Below are positions 18,749 to 27,517 of a stretch of 36,689 bases of DNA, piece by piece. The notes beneath the pieces are model-generated. The model saw nothing but the letters and a program-made list of their open reading frames with translations, searched no databases and was not told where the DNA came from. Where the stretch lies: contig UCOA01000137.1 of the NCBI GenBank assembly GCA_900474095.1, forward strand, positions 1 to 36,689, read 5' to 3'. Each line of letters starts with the position of its first letter. Position 1 is the stretch's first letter. The position numbers were made by a program, and so were the translations under genes. Source of the stretch: Hyphomicrobiales bacterium (GTDB taxonomy: Bacteria > Pseudomonadota > Alphaproteobacteria > Rhizobiales > Rhizobiaceae).

Positions 18749-20098
18749 TTGGACAGCATTCATGTGAAATCGGCCTTGTTGCCGGCAGGGTGGCAGAAGG
18801 ATGTGCGGATATCGTACGACGGCTGGCGGATTGTCTCGGTCGAAACCGGAGCGGCGGCACAGGCGGGTGACGAGCGCCACGATATCCTCGTATCCGGCAT
18901 GCCGAACCTCCACAGCCACGCATTCCAGCGCGGCATGGCGGGGCTTGCGGAAACGCGCGGGCCTGGTGCCGACAGTTTCTGGAGCTGGCGCAATGTGATG
19001 TATCGCTTCGCCCTGTCGATGACGCCGGATCATGTCGAGGCCGTCGCCAGCCAGCTCTATATGGAAATGCTGGAAGCCGGGTTTTCCCGCGTCGGCGAAT
19101 TTCATTATCTCCACCACGATATCGACGGCGGCCCCTATGCCGATATTTCCGAGATGGCCCAGCGGATCGCCTCGGCGGCTTCCAAGACAGGCATCGGCCT
19201 GACGCTGCTGCCGGTCTTCTATGCGCATTCGACCTTTGGCGGTGCGGCTCCGACCGAGGGCCAGCGGCGCTTCATCAACACGATCGAGAGCTTCGAGCGG
19301 CTGCTCGACGGCTGCCATCGGGCGGTCAAGGGTTTGCCGGATGGACGCGTTGGCGTGGCGCCGCATAGCCTGCGGGCGGTGACGCCGGAAGAATTGGCGA
19401 CCGTCGTTGCAATGGCAAAGGATGGGCCGATCCATATTCATGTGGCCGAGCAGGTCAAGGAAGTGGAGGATTGCATTGCATGGTCCGGCGCGCGACCGGT
19501 CGAATGGCTGCTCGATCATGCCGGGCTTGATGGCCGCTGGTGCCTGATTCATGCGACGCATATGACGGATGACGAAACCCGGCGCATGGCGCAAAGCAAG
19601 GCCATCGCCGGCCTTTGCCCGGTGACGGAGGCCAATCTTGGCGATGGCACGTTCAACGCGGTCGTGTTCGATGAAGCGGGCGGGAAATTCGGCATCGGCT
19701 CGGATTCCAATGTCCTGATCGGACTTCCCGATGAGCTTCGCCAGCTTGAATATTCTCAGCGCCTGTTGCATCGCTCGCGCAATGTGCTGGCCGCGCCGGG
19801 TCAATCGACTGGGCTCGCCTTGTTCGACGGCGCGGTCGAAGGCGGCGGTATTGCCTTGGGATCGGGGGCATCGAAGTCGGGCATTGCCGCCGGCAATCCG
19901 GCGGATTTCGTCAGCCTGCGGGTGCCGGATGGTGATCTCGCTGATGACGCGGCCCTCGATTCGTGGCTCTTTGCCAACGGGACGAAGCCCGACAGTGTCT
20001 GGGTGGCGGGCCGCAAACAGGTCGAGGGCGGGCGGCATCACAGGCGGGACGAGATATCAGCCCGGTTCCGCACCGTGATGCGCGAACTGCTGGCCTGA
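18749..20098 (+). CDS. hutF: Formimidoylglutamate deiminase
   Basis: A 449-residue amidohydrolase converting formimidoylglutamate to N-formylglutamate and ammonia, feeding HutG. Metal-binding [36 protein letters not shown] and [10 protein letters not shown] are all present, as is the long loop [14 protein letters not shown] typical of HutF. It begins with TTG at 18749 behind a GGGAGAGG sequence about eight bases away; no ATG or GTG alternative fits as well. It is divergent from hutI and upstream of hutC. Confidence 0.94.
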   Translation: MDSIHVKSALLPAGWQKDVRISYDGWRIVSVETGAAAQAGDERHDILVSGMPNLHSHAFQRGMAGLAETRGPGADSFWSWRNVMYRFALSMTPDHVEAVASQLYMEMLEAGFSRVGEFHYLHHDIDGGPYADISEMAQRIASAASKTGIGLTLLPVFYAHSTFGGAAPTEGQRRFINTIESFERLLDGCHRAVKGLPDGRVGVAPHSLRAVTPEELATVVAMAKDGPIHIHVAEQVKEVEDCIAWSGARPVEWLLDHAGLDGRWCLIHATHMTDDETRRMAQSKAIAGLCPVTEANLGDGTFNAVVFDEAGGKFGIGSDSNVLIGLPDELRQLEYSQRLLHRSRNVLAAPGQSTGLALFDGAVEGGGIALGSGASKSGIAAGNPADFVSLRVPDGDLADDAALDSWLFANGTKPDSVWVAGRKQVEGGRHHRRDEISARFRTVMRELLA

Positions 20099-20172
20099 GC
20101 GTTTCGGTTTGGCGCCGCATCGTCTCCGGATATGCGGCGCTGGATAATGTCTGCTGTAGCACATTGAGACTG

Positions 20173-20220
20173 CTGCATAATTTTATCCTTAAATCGAATC
20201 CGATTTAAGGAATTATGCAG
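20173..20220. repeat. 48-base interrupted inverted repeat upstream of hutC
   Basis: The left half reads CTGCATAATT, then TTAT, then CCTTAAATCG. The right half reads CGATTTAAGG then AATTATGCAG. The arms are exact reverse complements apart from the four-base TTAT insertion in the left arm, with a four-base loop (AATC). It starts 75 bases after hutF and ends 31 bases before hutC. There is no T-tract, so it is not a clear terminator. It may be an intergenic repeat element, an operator or an mRNA hairpin. Confidence 0.75.
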
Positions 20221-20251
20221 TAGGACCAAACAGTTTGTCGAAGGTGAGCGC

Positions 20252-21022
20252 GTGGTGAAATTGCAGGATGCCAGCCCGAATGTTGAGACGCCGCCTGCCG
20301 ACGTGGCAAGCGACCTGTCGCTGCATCAGCGCATTCTCGGCGACATCGAGGATCGTATCCTTTCCGGCGAATGGCAGCCTGGCTTTCGCATTCCGTTCGA
20401 GGTCGATCTTGCCGAGCAGTACAAATGCTCGCGGATGACCGTGAACAAAGCGCTGACGCAACTGGCGAAGACAGGGCTGATCGAGCGGCGGCGGAAATCG
20501 GGCAGCTACGTGACGCAGCCGCGCGCCCAGTCGGCGGTGCTCGAAATCCGCGACATCAAGCTCGAAGTCCAGTCATTGGGTCTCGCCTATGACTATAAGC
20601 TGTCCGCGAAGACACGGCGCCGGAGCAATGCCGAAGATAGATCCAGGCTCGGCCTCGACGCGGCAGCACCCATTCTGGATGTGACCTGCACGCATTTTGC
20701 CGGCAATCGGCCGTTTTGCGTCGAACAGCGCCTGATCAATCTGGCGGCGGTGCCGGATGCGGCGGCCGAGAGTTTCGAAGATGTGGCGCCTGGCCCCTGG
20801 CTCTTGAACCGGGTGCCATGGAGTGCGGCCGAACATACGATACGGGCGGTGGCGGCGGCTGAACCGGTCGCCACGGCCCTTGGCATTGCAGTTGGAACCG
20901 CCTGCCTGACGGTGGAGCGGCGCACCTGGAGTAATGGCTCCTACATCACCCATGTGCGCCTGATCTATCCGGGCGAGCGGCATGCGTTGGTTGCCAATTT
21001 CACGCCGTCGCAGCCGAAGTGA
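20252..21022 (+). CDS. hutC: Histidine utilisation repressor (HutC, GntR family)
   Basis: A 256-residue GntR/HutC repressor, probably of the hut operons, with urocanate as the expected inducer. The winged helix (about residues 24-92) has the LHQRILGDIEDRILSGEW start and IPFEVDLAEQYKCSRMTVNKAL. The UTRA domain follows and ends THVRLIYPGERHALVANF. The FEV in place of the common SE-EL motif (IPFEVDLAEQY) is typical of true HutC proteins. The GTG start at 20252 follows GAAGGTGAG. Its adjacency to hutF and the matching operator at 18676-18691 argue that this copy, not the one at 5190-5957, controls core hut genes. Confidence 0.9.
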   Translation: MVKLQDASPNVETPPADVASDLSLHQRILGDIEDRILSGEWQPGFRIPFEVDLAEQYKCSRMTVNKALTQLAKTGLIERRRKSGSYVTQPRAQSAVLEIRDIKLEVQSLGLAYDYKLSAKTRRRSNAEDRSRLGLDAAAPILDVTCTHFAGNRPFCVEQRLINLAAVPDAAAESFEDVAPGPWLLNRVPWSAAEHTIRAVAAAEPVATALGIAVGTACLTVERRTWSNGSYITHVRLIYPGERHALVANFTPSQPK

Positions 21023-21036
21023 CGGCAAGGTGCCGA

Positions 21037-21177
21037 TTACTTCTTCGGCTTGGCGCCGGATAGTTTGGGAACTTCCTTTTGGGTGGTCGCGCTGAAAGGG
21101 GTGGCTGCCTTGGCCGCAACCTTGTCCTTCTTCGGTTTCCTGACTTCCTTGTTGCTCTTTGCTTGTCCCTTGGCCAT
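21037..21177 (-). CDS. Small lysine-rich basic protein
   Basis: A 46-residue reading frame starting MAKGQAKSNKEVRKPKKDK and ending GAKPKK, with 13 lysines, one arginine and only three acidic residues. An AGGA lies about nine bases before the ATG. The MAKGQxxSN(K/R)E start followed by a KKPKK-type block is one I recall from short uncharacterised proteins in alpha- and betaproteobacteria; this is memory, not a search. No membrane or signal segment is seen. Strong positive charge suggests nucleic acid or ribosome contact, but the function is unknown. It sits between hutC and the sox operon on the sox strand and is probably an independent gene. Confidence 0.75.
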   Translation of the reverse strand: MAKGQAKSNKEVRKPKKDKVAAKAATPFSATTQKEVPKLSGAKPKK

Positions 21178-21317
21178 TGCGTGTTTTCCTCGCGCGTAAA
21201 TGAACTATCCGCTGATGCGAACAGTGCAACGCGGCGGATATCGTGACCATGAACGATGCCGTGGTTCGAGACAATCGGAAAAATTTGAATGGGATCGGCG
21301 AAGCGAAAACCCTTCGC

Positions 21318-21890
21318 TCAGCCGGCCGTTTTTGCGTTCACGCCAAATTCGAGGCTCATCTGCAGGAGTTCGTCCCATAGGCTTTCGGCGAAGCCGCGCA
21401 GGACCATGAGTTCGAAGCTATCCACATCGGTTCGCGTGATCAGCGCTGAGATGTGGCCGATCAACGTCATGGCCGAGTGGCCGATGGCGAAGTTCGCCCG
21501 ATCGAGATCGACAGCCGTGCCCTTGGCGAGGACGGCTTCGACGGATGCACCACTGATGCCGATCCGGACACGACCGTGGCCTTGATCGGCAATCGACGCC
21601 TTGCCTGCAAGGAGCGTCGCCTTGCCGGCGATATCCGCAGCAGAAAGAGGCGCATCGCCGACGACGAACCACTGTCCGGGGCCGTAAGGGCGCACGGCAT
21701 GAGGGGCGCCATCGCCGATCTGCGGGATCAAGTTCTGCAGGCCGCCACTTCCATGTGCGGCGAGCACCTGCAGTACATGGCCTTCCGGCAGGGCTCCGAG
21801 CGTTATCCTTGCCGTCATCGAGGAGGCGCCGAAAGAACCGGATCTGGCGCCCGCCAGAGCGCAACGATGAAGGAGAGCGAAATCAACCAT
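21318..21890 (-). CDS. soxG: Sarcosine oxidase gamma subunit / N-methylglutamate dehydrogenase subunit D
   Basis: A 190-residue SoxG-type subunit, part of the heterotetrameric flavoenzyme. It carries the GCV-T-like segments IRIG-x-SGASVEAVLAKGTAVDL (read as RVRIGISGASVEAVLAKGT) and GHSAMTLIGHISALITR. The start MVDFALLHR at 21890 overlaps the end of the alpha-subunit gene by eight bases; the open frame before it is not coding. Last in the soxBDAG order. Whether the enzyme uses sarcosine or N-methylglutamate is discussed under the cluster finding. Confidence 0.85.
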   Translation of the reverse strand: MVDFALLHRCALAGARSGSFGASSMTARITLGALPEGHVLQVLAAHGSGGLQNLIPQIGDGAPHAVRPYGPGQWFVVGDAPLSAADIAGKATLLAGKASIADQGHGRVRIGISGASVEAVLAKGTAVDLDRANFAIGHSAMTLIGHISALITRTDVDSFELMVLRGFAESLWDELLQMSLEFGVNAKTAG

Positions 21891-24840
21891 GGAGTTTTCC
21901 GTTTTCCGGATCGAAGAAGACAGGACTGCAGAGCACGGCCCTGGTGTATTCATTTCTCAGGTCGTTCCAAACCGTGACATGCTCGCCATGCCGCTTCGGC
22001 CCATGCTTGACGAGCGCCAGGCCGATGGTCGAGCCGAGGTTGGGCGAATAGCAACTGGAGGTAACATAACCCTGATCGTTTTCCAGCGACGGAGTGGCGC
22101 CATCTGAAAGGATGTGCGAGCCGGTCTTGAATGTTGTTGCGGGGTCGAGCGGCTTGACGCCGACGAGCGATGGGCGGTCCTGCGCCACCATGCCCTCGCG
22201 CGACAGCATCGCTTTGCCGATGAAGTCCGGTTTGGTTGGCGAGACCATCTTCGCAAATCCGAGATCGGCCGGAACGACGGTGCCGTTGATCTCGGAATGG
22301 GTGACATGACCTTTCTCGATGCGCATGACACCGAGCGCTTCGACGCCATAGGGGCAGATGCCGTGAGGCTTGCCCGCTGCCATGATCGCATCCGCGACGG
22401 CTTCGCCATAACCGGCGGGAACTGCCAGCTCATAGGCCAATTCGCCGGAGAAGGAGATGCGGAACAGCCGGCCGGTCAGTTTCCCGTCGAAAAGCGAGAC
22501 TTGCCTGGCACCTAGGAACGGGAAGGCCGCGTCGGAAATATCGTCGTCGACCAGAGCATGCAGGATGGTGCGCGACTTCGGCCCGGCAACGGCAATCTGC
22601 GCCCACTGGTCCGTGGAGGAGGCGAATTGCACGTCGAGGTCGGGCCAGAGTGCCTGGGCGCAAAATTCCAGATGGTTCATAACGCCGGCCGCATAGGCCG
22701 TGGTCGTCGTCATGAAGAAGTGGTTTTCGCTGAGCCGGCTCGTCGTGCCGTCGTCATAGATCAGCCCGTCTTCGCGCAGCATCAGGCCATAACGCGCCTT
22801 GCCGACCGGCAGTTTAAGGAAGGCGTTGCAATAGATGCGGTTCAGGAATTCTGCGGCGTCCTTGCCGAAGATCTCGATCTTGCCCAGCGTCGAGACATCG
22901 CAGATGCCGGCGTTCTGGCGAACATTCAGCACCTCGCGATCGACGCTTTCGCGCCATTTCGTTTCGCCCGCCATCGGAAACCAGGAGGAGCGATACCAGA
23001 GCCCGGTCTCGACGAAGACCGCGCCGTTCTTCGTTGCCCAGTCATGCAGCGGCGATTTGCGCACCGGTTGGAAATGCCTGCCCTTCGAAGCGCCGGTCAA
23101 TGCGCCGAAGGAGAGCGGCGTATAGAACGGGCGGAACGTCGTGGTGCCGACATCGGCCGGCGAAACCTTGCGCGCTTCCGCCAGAATGCCGATGGCGTTG
23201 ATGTTGGACAGCTTGCCCTGATCGCTCGCCATGCCGTTGGTGGTGTAGCGCTTGGCAAGCTCCACATGGCCATAGCCTTCGCTGACGGCAAGGCCGAGAT
23301 CCTTCAGATGCACATCGTTCTGGTAGTCGACAAAGGCCTTGCCCTTTGCGCCGCGCACATACCAGAGCGGCTTGGCGACGGTAGCGGTGTCGATTGCGGC
23401 GACGAAGGCGGGTGAGGCATGGGAAAAGCCGAGGGCTCGTAGAGCGCGTGCGGCTTTCTCGGCGCCGTCGGCAAGGCAGGCTTCGGTTGCGCCGAGACCT
23501 GCCGCAGAACCGGCTATGGTCAGGCCATCCTGCGTTTCCGGCGCGAGAAAGGCGGCCTTTGCATCCGACCAGATCGGCTTTGCGCCACGGTGGCAGGCAA
23601 GATGGATGATCGGGCTCCAGCCGCCCGCCATGGCAAGAGCATCGGCCTTGATCGTTACCGGCGCGCCATCCTTGATAACTGTGACGCTGGTGAGGGCTTT
23701 GCCGCCTTTGGCGTCCTGCACCACCGCGCCGGGGAAAACGGGTGCGCGCCCGCTCCAGGACGAAGCGGCGCTGTGACGGGCGTCGACAATGGCGGCGACC
23801 TCAAGTCCGGCTGCTTCGAGGTCGGTCGCCGTCCTGTAGCCGGATTCGTCGTTGGTGAAAATGACGGTACGCTTGCCGGGCGCGACGGCTTGCCGGTTGA
23901 GATAGGAGCGCATGGCGCCCCCCATCATCACGCCCGGAATATCATTGCCACCGAAGACGAGCGGGCGCTCTTCCGCGCCAGACGCGAGGATCGCGTGCTT
24001 GGCGGCAATGCGCCACAGACGCTCTACCGGCCGGTTAGGGTCGATGGAGGCCGTATTTTTCTGCACGCTTTCAACTGCACCGAAGACATTGCCGTCATAC
24101 CAGCCGAAGACGGTGGTACGCGAAAAGATGCGCACATTGGGAAGGCTGGCCAGTTCGGCAAAAGTCTCCCCAAGGACGTCGTCCGCGGCTTTCTCGCCGA
24201 TTGCCGCGGTCTCCGCGAGAAGCGAGCCGCCGGGCTCAAAGCCTTCATCGGCAAGGATGACACGCGCCCCTGCTCGACCGGCAGTCAGTGCGGCTGCAAG
24301 ACCGGCCGGGCCGGCGCCGATCACCAGCAGGTCGCAATGTGCCCAGCATTTCTCGTAAGCGTCCGGATCGGGCTCGTAGGTGGCGCGGCCAAGACCGGCT
24401 GCCTTGCGGATAATCGGCTCATAGACCGTTTCCCAGAAAGCCGCCGGCCACATGAAGGTCTTGTAGTAGAAACCGGCGCCGAGGAAGGGTGAGAGCAGGC
24501 TGTTGATGGCGCCGAGGTCGAAGTCGACCGAGGGCCAGCGGTTCTGGCTCCTGGCCGTCAGGCCGCTGTAGAGTTCGACCAGCGTTGCGCGCGTGTTCGC
24601 TTCGGTGCGGCCTCCTTCGCCGATGGTAACCAACGCGTTCGGCTCGGCGGCACCGGCGGTCAGGATGCCGCGGGGACGATGGTATTTGAAGCTGCGGCCG
24701 ACAAGCTGGCGGCCGTTTGCGAGCAGCGCCGAGGCGAGAGTGTCGCCGGCAAACCCTTGCATCGGCTTGCCGTCGAAGGTGAAGTGCAGCGGCTTGGCGC
24801 GGTCGATCCGGCCGCCCCTGGAGAGACGGAAGGAACTCAT
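21883..24840 (-). CDS. soxA: Sarcosine oxidase alpha subunit / N-methylglutamate dehydrogenase subunit C
   Basis: A 985-residue large subunit. The N-terminal ferredoxin-like segment includes LHFTFDGKPMQGFAGDTLASALLANG. A dinucleotide-binding domain follows (LLVIGAGPAGLAAALTAGRAG, about residues 175-195), then a SoxA-type middle domain. The C-terminal half is an aminomethyltransferase (GCV-T) domain that receives the C1 unit on tetrahydrofolate (from about residue 600; WRESVDREVLNVRQNAGICD, EALGVMRIEKGH). The start MSSFRLSRGG at 24840 overlaps the soxD stop by four bases (ATGA). The length is normal for the family (about 980-1000). Confidence 0.93.
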   Translation of the reverse strand: MSSFRLSRGGRIDRAKPLHFTFDGKPMQGFAGDTLASALLANGRQLVGRSFKYHRPRGILTAGAAEPNALVTIGEGGRTEANTRATLVELYSGLTARSQNRWPSVDFDLGAINSLLSPFLGAGFYYKTFMWPAAFWETVYEPIIRKAAGLGRATYEPDPDAYEKCWAHCDLLVIGAGPAGLAAALTAGRAGARVILADEGFEPGGSLLAETAAIGEKAADDVLGETFAELASLPNVRIFSRTTVFGWYDGNVFGAVESVQKNTASIDPNRPVERLWRIAAKHAILASGAEERPLVFGGNDIPGVMMGGAMRSYLNRQAVAPGKRTVIFTNDESGYRTATDLEAAGLEVAAIVDARHSAASSWSGRAPVFPGAVVQDAKGGKALTSVTVIKDGAPVTIKADALAMAGGWSPIIHLACHRGAKPIWSDAKAAFLAPETQDGLTIAGSAAGLGATEACLADGAEKAARALRALGFSHASPAFVAAIDTATVAKPLWYVRGAKGKAFVDYQNDVHLKDLGLAVSEGYGHVELAKRYTTNGMASDQGKLSNINAIGILAEARKVSPADVGTTTFRPFYTPLSFGALTGASKGRHFQPVRKSPLHDWATKNGAVFVETGLWYRSSWFPMAGETKWRESVDREVLNVRQNAGICDVSTLGKIEIFGKDAAEFLNRIYCNAFLKLPVGKARYGLMLREDGLIYDDGTTSRLSENHFFMTTTTAYAAGVMNHLEFCAQALWPDLDVQFASSTDQWAQIAVAGPKSRTILHALVDDDISDAAFPFLGARQVSLFDGKLTGRLFRISFSGELAYELAVPAGYGEAVADAIMAAGKPHGICPYGVEALGVMRIEKGHVTHSEINGTVVPADLGFAKMVSPTKPDFIGKAMLSREGMVAQDRPSLVGVKPLDPATTFKTGSHILSDGATPSLENDQGYVTSSCYSPNLGSTIGLALVKHGPKRHGEHVTVWNDLRNEYTRAVLCSPVFFDPENGKLHG

Positions 24841-25109
24841 GCGGTCTCTCCCTGCGCGGCAGCGTCCACGACGGCATAGACCGCATGGGTCACGGTATCG
24901 CGTTCGACGATCAGCCAGCGGCGGCAGCCGGAGGTGTGATGCCAATGCTCTTTATGTCGACCGCGCGGATTGTCACGCAGGTAGACGTAAACGTACCAGG
25001 CGTTCTCACCGGCATCCGGTGCCGGGCGAGAAATGCCGGCGTCACCCCTAACGGTGAATTCTTCCTTGGGGCGCGGCCCGCAATGGGGGCAGGCGATCAG
25101 GCTGGCCAT
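24837..25109 (-). CDS. soxD: Sarcosine oxidase delta subunit / N-methylglutamate dehydrogenase subunit B
   Basis: A 90-residue zinc-binding small subunit. Cys7 and Cys10 (CPHC), a histidine of the EHWHHTSGC block (residues 54-62) and Cys62 fit the known Cys-Cys-His-Cys zinc site of this subunit. WYVYVYLRDNPRG is also characteristic. It sits between the beta and alpha subunit genes, nine bases after soxB and overlapping soxA by four. Confidence 0.92.
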   Translation of the reverse strand: MASLIACPHCGPRPKEEFTVRGDAGISRPAPDAGENAWYVYVYLRDNPRGRHKEHWHHTSGCRRWLIVERDTVTHAVYAVVDAAAQGETA

Positions 25110-25118
25110 TTAAAGTCC

Positions 25119-26369
25119 TCAATGCAGATTGGGTTGCGAGCCGACGCCCTTTTCATCGATCATCCGGCCGCGTGAGAAGCGGTCGAGCCGGAAGGCCCTT
25201 GCCGTATCATGCGGTTGGTTCCTGGCGATCAGATGGGCGTAGCAGAAGCCGGACGCGGGCGTGGCCTTGAAGCCGCCGTAACACCAGCCGGCGTTCAGAT
25301 AGAGATTGTCGATGTGAGTACGATCGATGATCGGCGAGCCATCCATGCTCATGTCCATCACGCCGCCCCAGGAACGCAGCACCCGAACGCGCGAGAGGGC
25401 CGGGATCAGCGCGACGCCGGCCTCGGCGACATGTTCGACGGTCGCCAGATTGCCGCGCTGGGCATAGGAATTATAACCATCGATATCGCCGCCAAAGACG
25501 AGGCCGCCCTTGTCGGACTGGGACACGTAGAAATGGCCGGCGCCGAAAGTGACGACATTGTCGATGAAGGGTTTCAGCCCCTCCGAGACGAAGGCCTGCA
25601 GCACATGGCTTTCGATCGGCAGCTTCATGTCGACCATGTCGGCGACGACGGTGGAATTACCCGCCGCTGCAAGCGCCAGCTTGCCACAGCCGATGAAACC
25701 CTGGCTGGTTTCGACACCCACGACGCGGCCGTTTTCGCGGCGAATGCCAGTGACCTCGCAATTCTGTATGATATCGACGCCGCGCGAGTCGGCGCCACGG
25801 GCATAGCCCCAGGCAACTGCGTCATGGCGTACGGTGCCGCCGCGCTTCTGCATCAGCGCGCCCTGGATCGGGAAGCGGGCATTGTCGAAATCGAGGAAAG
25901 GCAGCATCTGGCGGACGGTGTTGCGATCGAGCAGATCGGCATCGACGCCGTGCAGGCGCATGGCATTGCCGCGCCGCGTATAGGCGTCGCGCTGTGCGTC
26001 GGAATGATAGAGGTTGAGCACGCCCCGTTGCGAGACCATCGCGTTGAAGTTGAAGTCCTGCTCCAGCCCTTCCCAGAGCTTCATCGACAGTTCGTAGAAG
26101 GGGTTGTTGCCCTGAAGCAGATAGTTGGAGCGGATGATCGTTGTGTTGCGCCCAACATTGCCCGAGCCGACATAGCCTTTCTCCAGCACCGCGACATTGG
26201 TGATGCCGAATTCCTTGGCAAGATAGTAGGCGGTTGAAAGCCCATGCCCGCCACCGCCCACGATGATCACATCATAGTGGTTTTTCGGAACCGGGCTGCG
26301 CCAGGCGGGCTGCCAGCTTTTATTGGCGCGCAGGGCGTTCAGAAAAACGGAAAAGGCGGAATAGCGCAT
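25119..26369 (-). CDS. soxB: Sarcosine oxidase beta subunit / N-methylglutamate dehydrogenase subunit A
   Basis: A 416-residue FAD/FMN subunit that oxidises the N-methyl amine. The Rossmann motif DVIIVGGGGHGLSTAYYLA is at residues 33-51. The VRHDAVAWGYARGA segment (His182) corresponds to the histidine that carries covalent FMN in Corynebacterium sarcosine oxidase. YLNAGWCYGGFKATPASG near the C-terminus is typical. The start MRYSAFSVFL at 26369 gives the normal length; an in-frame extension to 26429 lacks similarity. First gene of the soxBDAG operon, divergent from the GlxA-type regulator gene with a 90-base gap. Confidence 0.94.
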   Translation of the reverse strand: MRYSAFSVFLNALRANKSWQPAWRSPVPKNHYDVIIVGGGGHGLSTAYYLAKEFGITNVAVLEKGYVGSGNVGRNTTIIRSNYLLQGNNPFYELSMKLWEGLEQDFNFNAMVSQRGVLNLYHSDAQRDAYTRRGNAMRLHGVDADLLDRNTVRQMLPFLDFDNARFPIQGALMQKRGGTVRHDAVAWGYARGADSRGVDIIQNCEVTGIRRENGRVVGVETSQGFIGCGKLALAAAGNSTVVADMVDMKLPIESHVLQAFVSEGLKPFIDNVVTFGAGHFYVSQSDKGGLVFGGDIDGYNSYAQRGNLATVEHVAEAGVALIPALSRVRVLRSWGGVMDMSMDGSPIIDRTHIDNLYLNAGWCYGGFKATPASGFCYAHLIARNQPHDTARAFRLDRFSRGRMIDEKGVGSQPNLH

Positions 26370-26442
26370 GATCGATTCACCGTGAGAACTGGGAGCGATC
26401 ATGACAGGATTGATTTTCGCAACTTGCACAAATGAGACGTAT

Positions 26443-26461
26443 TAGGACATAAATAGGACAT
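26443..26461. promoter_or_regulatory. Tandem TAGGACAT repeat at the start of the glxA-type gene
   Basis: TAGGACAT occurs at 26443-26450 and again at 26454-26461, an 11-base period equal to one helical turn. The second copy includes the first two bases of the regulator's ATG. AraC-type proteins bind direct repeats, so an autoregulatory or soxB-facing site is possible. The two AGGA cores could also simply act as Shine-Dalgarno sequences. Confidence 0.4.
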
Positions 26462-27455
26462 GGCTGCAGAAGACCTCAAAAACGTGCAGAAGATCGGCTT
26501 TATCCTCGTCCCGGGGTTTGCACTGATGTCCTATGCGTCGGCGACCGAGCCGTTGCGCGCCGCCAATCTTCTGGCTGGCAAAGAAATCTACAGCCTGTCG
26601 TCCTACGCGCCGGATGGCGGCATGGCGCTGTCGTCGTCAGGAATTCCGGTACCCTCGCAACCGCTTCCCAGACGCAGCTCCAGCCTGCACACGGTCTTCG
26701 TCTGCGCCGGCGGGTCGCCAGTCGATTGGAACGTGCCGGCAATTCTTGCCTGCCTGCGTCAGTTGGCACGCGAAGGCGTTCGTATCGGCGGCATTTCCGG
26801 GGGACCCTATCTGATGGCGGCTGCGGGCCTGCTCAAGGATCGAGATTTCACTATTCACTGGGAGCATGCGCCCGCCCTGTTGGAGGCCTTTCCGGATCTC
26901 GCACCGCGCCAGGCCCGCTATGTCCACGATGGCAATCGCATCACCTGCGGCGGCGGCGTCGCGCCGCTCGACATGATGCACGCGCTGATCTCCGAACGCA
27001 TGGGATCGGATTTCGCCCGGCGGGTCAGCGACTGGTATCTGCACACCCATGTGGAGGCTTCCAGTGCGCCGCAGCGGGCGTCGATGGCCGAGCGCTACGC
27101 TGTCAACCACCCCGGCCTGCTCACCGTTCTCGCGAAGATGGAAGCGACGATCGAAGCGCCACTCGACCGCCAGGCGATGGCGGCTCTGGCCGGAATGTCG
27201 CCACGTCATCTGGACCGCCTGTTCTCGCGTCTCATGCAGTCGTCGTTCCTCGCGGAATATCGCAAGCTGCGGCTCAATCATGCGAGGCGGCTGCTTCTAC
27301 AAAGCCCGCTTTCCATTTCAGAAATTGCCTTTGCTACCGGTTTTTCCAGTCCGGGGCACTTTTCACGCAGCTATCGAGCGGCATTCGGCGAGGCGCCGCA
27401 CCAAGGGCGACAATCCGCCCATGGTGCGCCAGCGAATGATTTTCTTCTGGGTTGA
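26460..27455 (+). CDS. glxA: GlxA-family transcriptional regulator (DJ-1/PfpI-like domain plus AraC HTH)
   Basis: A 331-residue activator-type regulator. The N-terminal GATase1-like domain (about residues 10-190) starts KIGFILVPGFALMSYASATEPLRAAN. At the nucleophile-elbow position it reads GGISGGPYLMA, with serine/glycine where enzymes have cysteine, so it is a sensor rather than an enzyme. The C-terminal AraC domain (about 215-320) has two HTHs, including MAALAGMSPRHLDRLFSR and ISEIAFATGFSSPGHFSRSYRAAFG. Relatives such as GbdR and SouR sense betaine or sarcosine-type compounds. Its place between the soxBDAG and split-GltB genes suggests it activates one or both. Confidence 0.88.
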   Translation: MAAEDLKNVQKIGFILVPGFALMSYASATEPLRAANLLAGKEIYSLSSYAPDGGMALSSSGIPVPSQPLPRRSSSLHTVFVCAGGSPVDWNVPAILACLRQLAREGVRIGGISGGPYLMAAAGLLKDRDFTIHWEHAPALLEAFPDLAPRQARYVHDGNRITCGGGVAPLDMMHALISERMGSDFARRVSDWYLHTHVEASSAPQRASMAERYAVNHPGLLTVLAKMEATIEAPLDRQAMAALAGMSPRHLDRLFSRLMQSSFLAEYRKLRLNHARRLLLQSPLSISEIAFATGFSSPGHFSRSYRAAFGEAPHQGRQSAHGAPANDFLLG

Positions 27456-27517
27456 GATAATTTCACTCTCAGGATAGGCTTCTTCCGAAACGCGTATTGA
27501 GGCAAGGGCGAGCGATC

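Noticed and set aside
21302-21318. AGCGAA/TTCGCT hairpin at the end of soxG as a terminator
   Set aside because: Six-base stem, five-base loop and no T-tract on the minus strand; too weak to call.
22558-24492. Long plus-strand frames opposite soxA
   Set aside because: Antisense to the clearly coding alpha subunit, no start signals and no recognisable domains.
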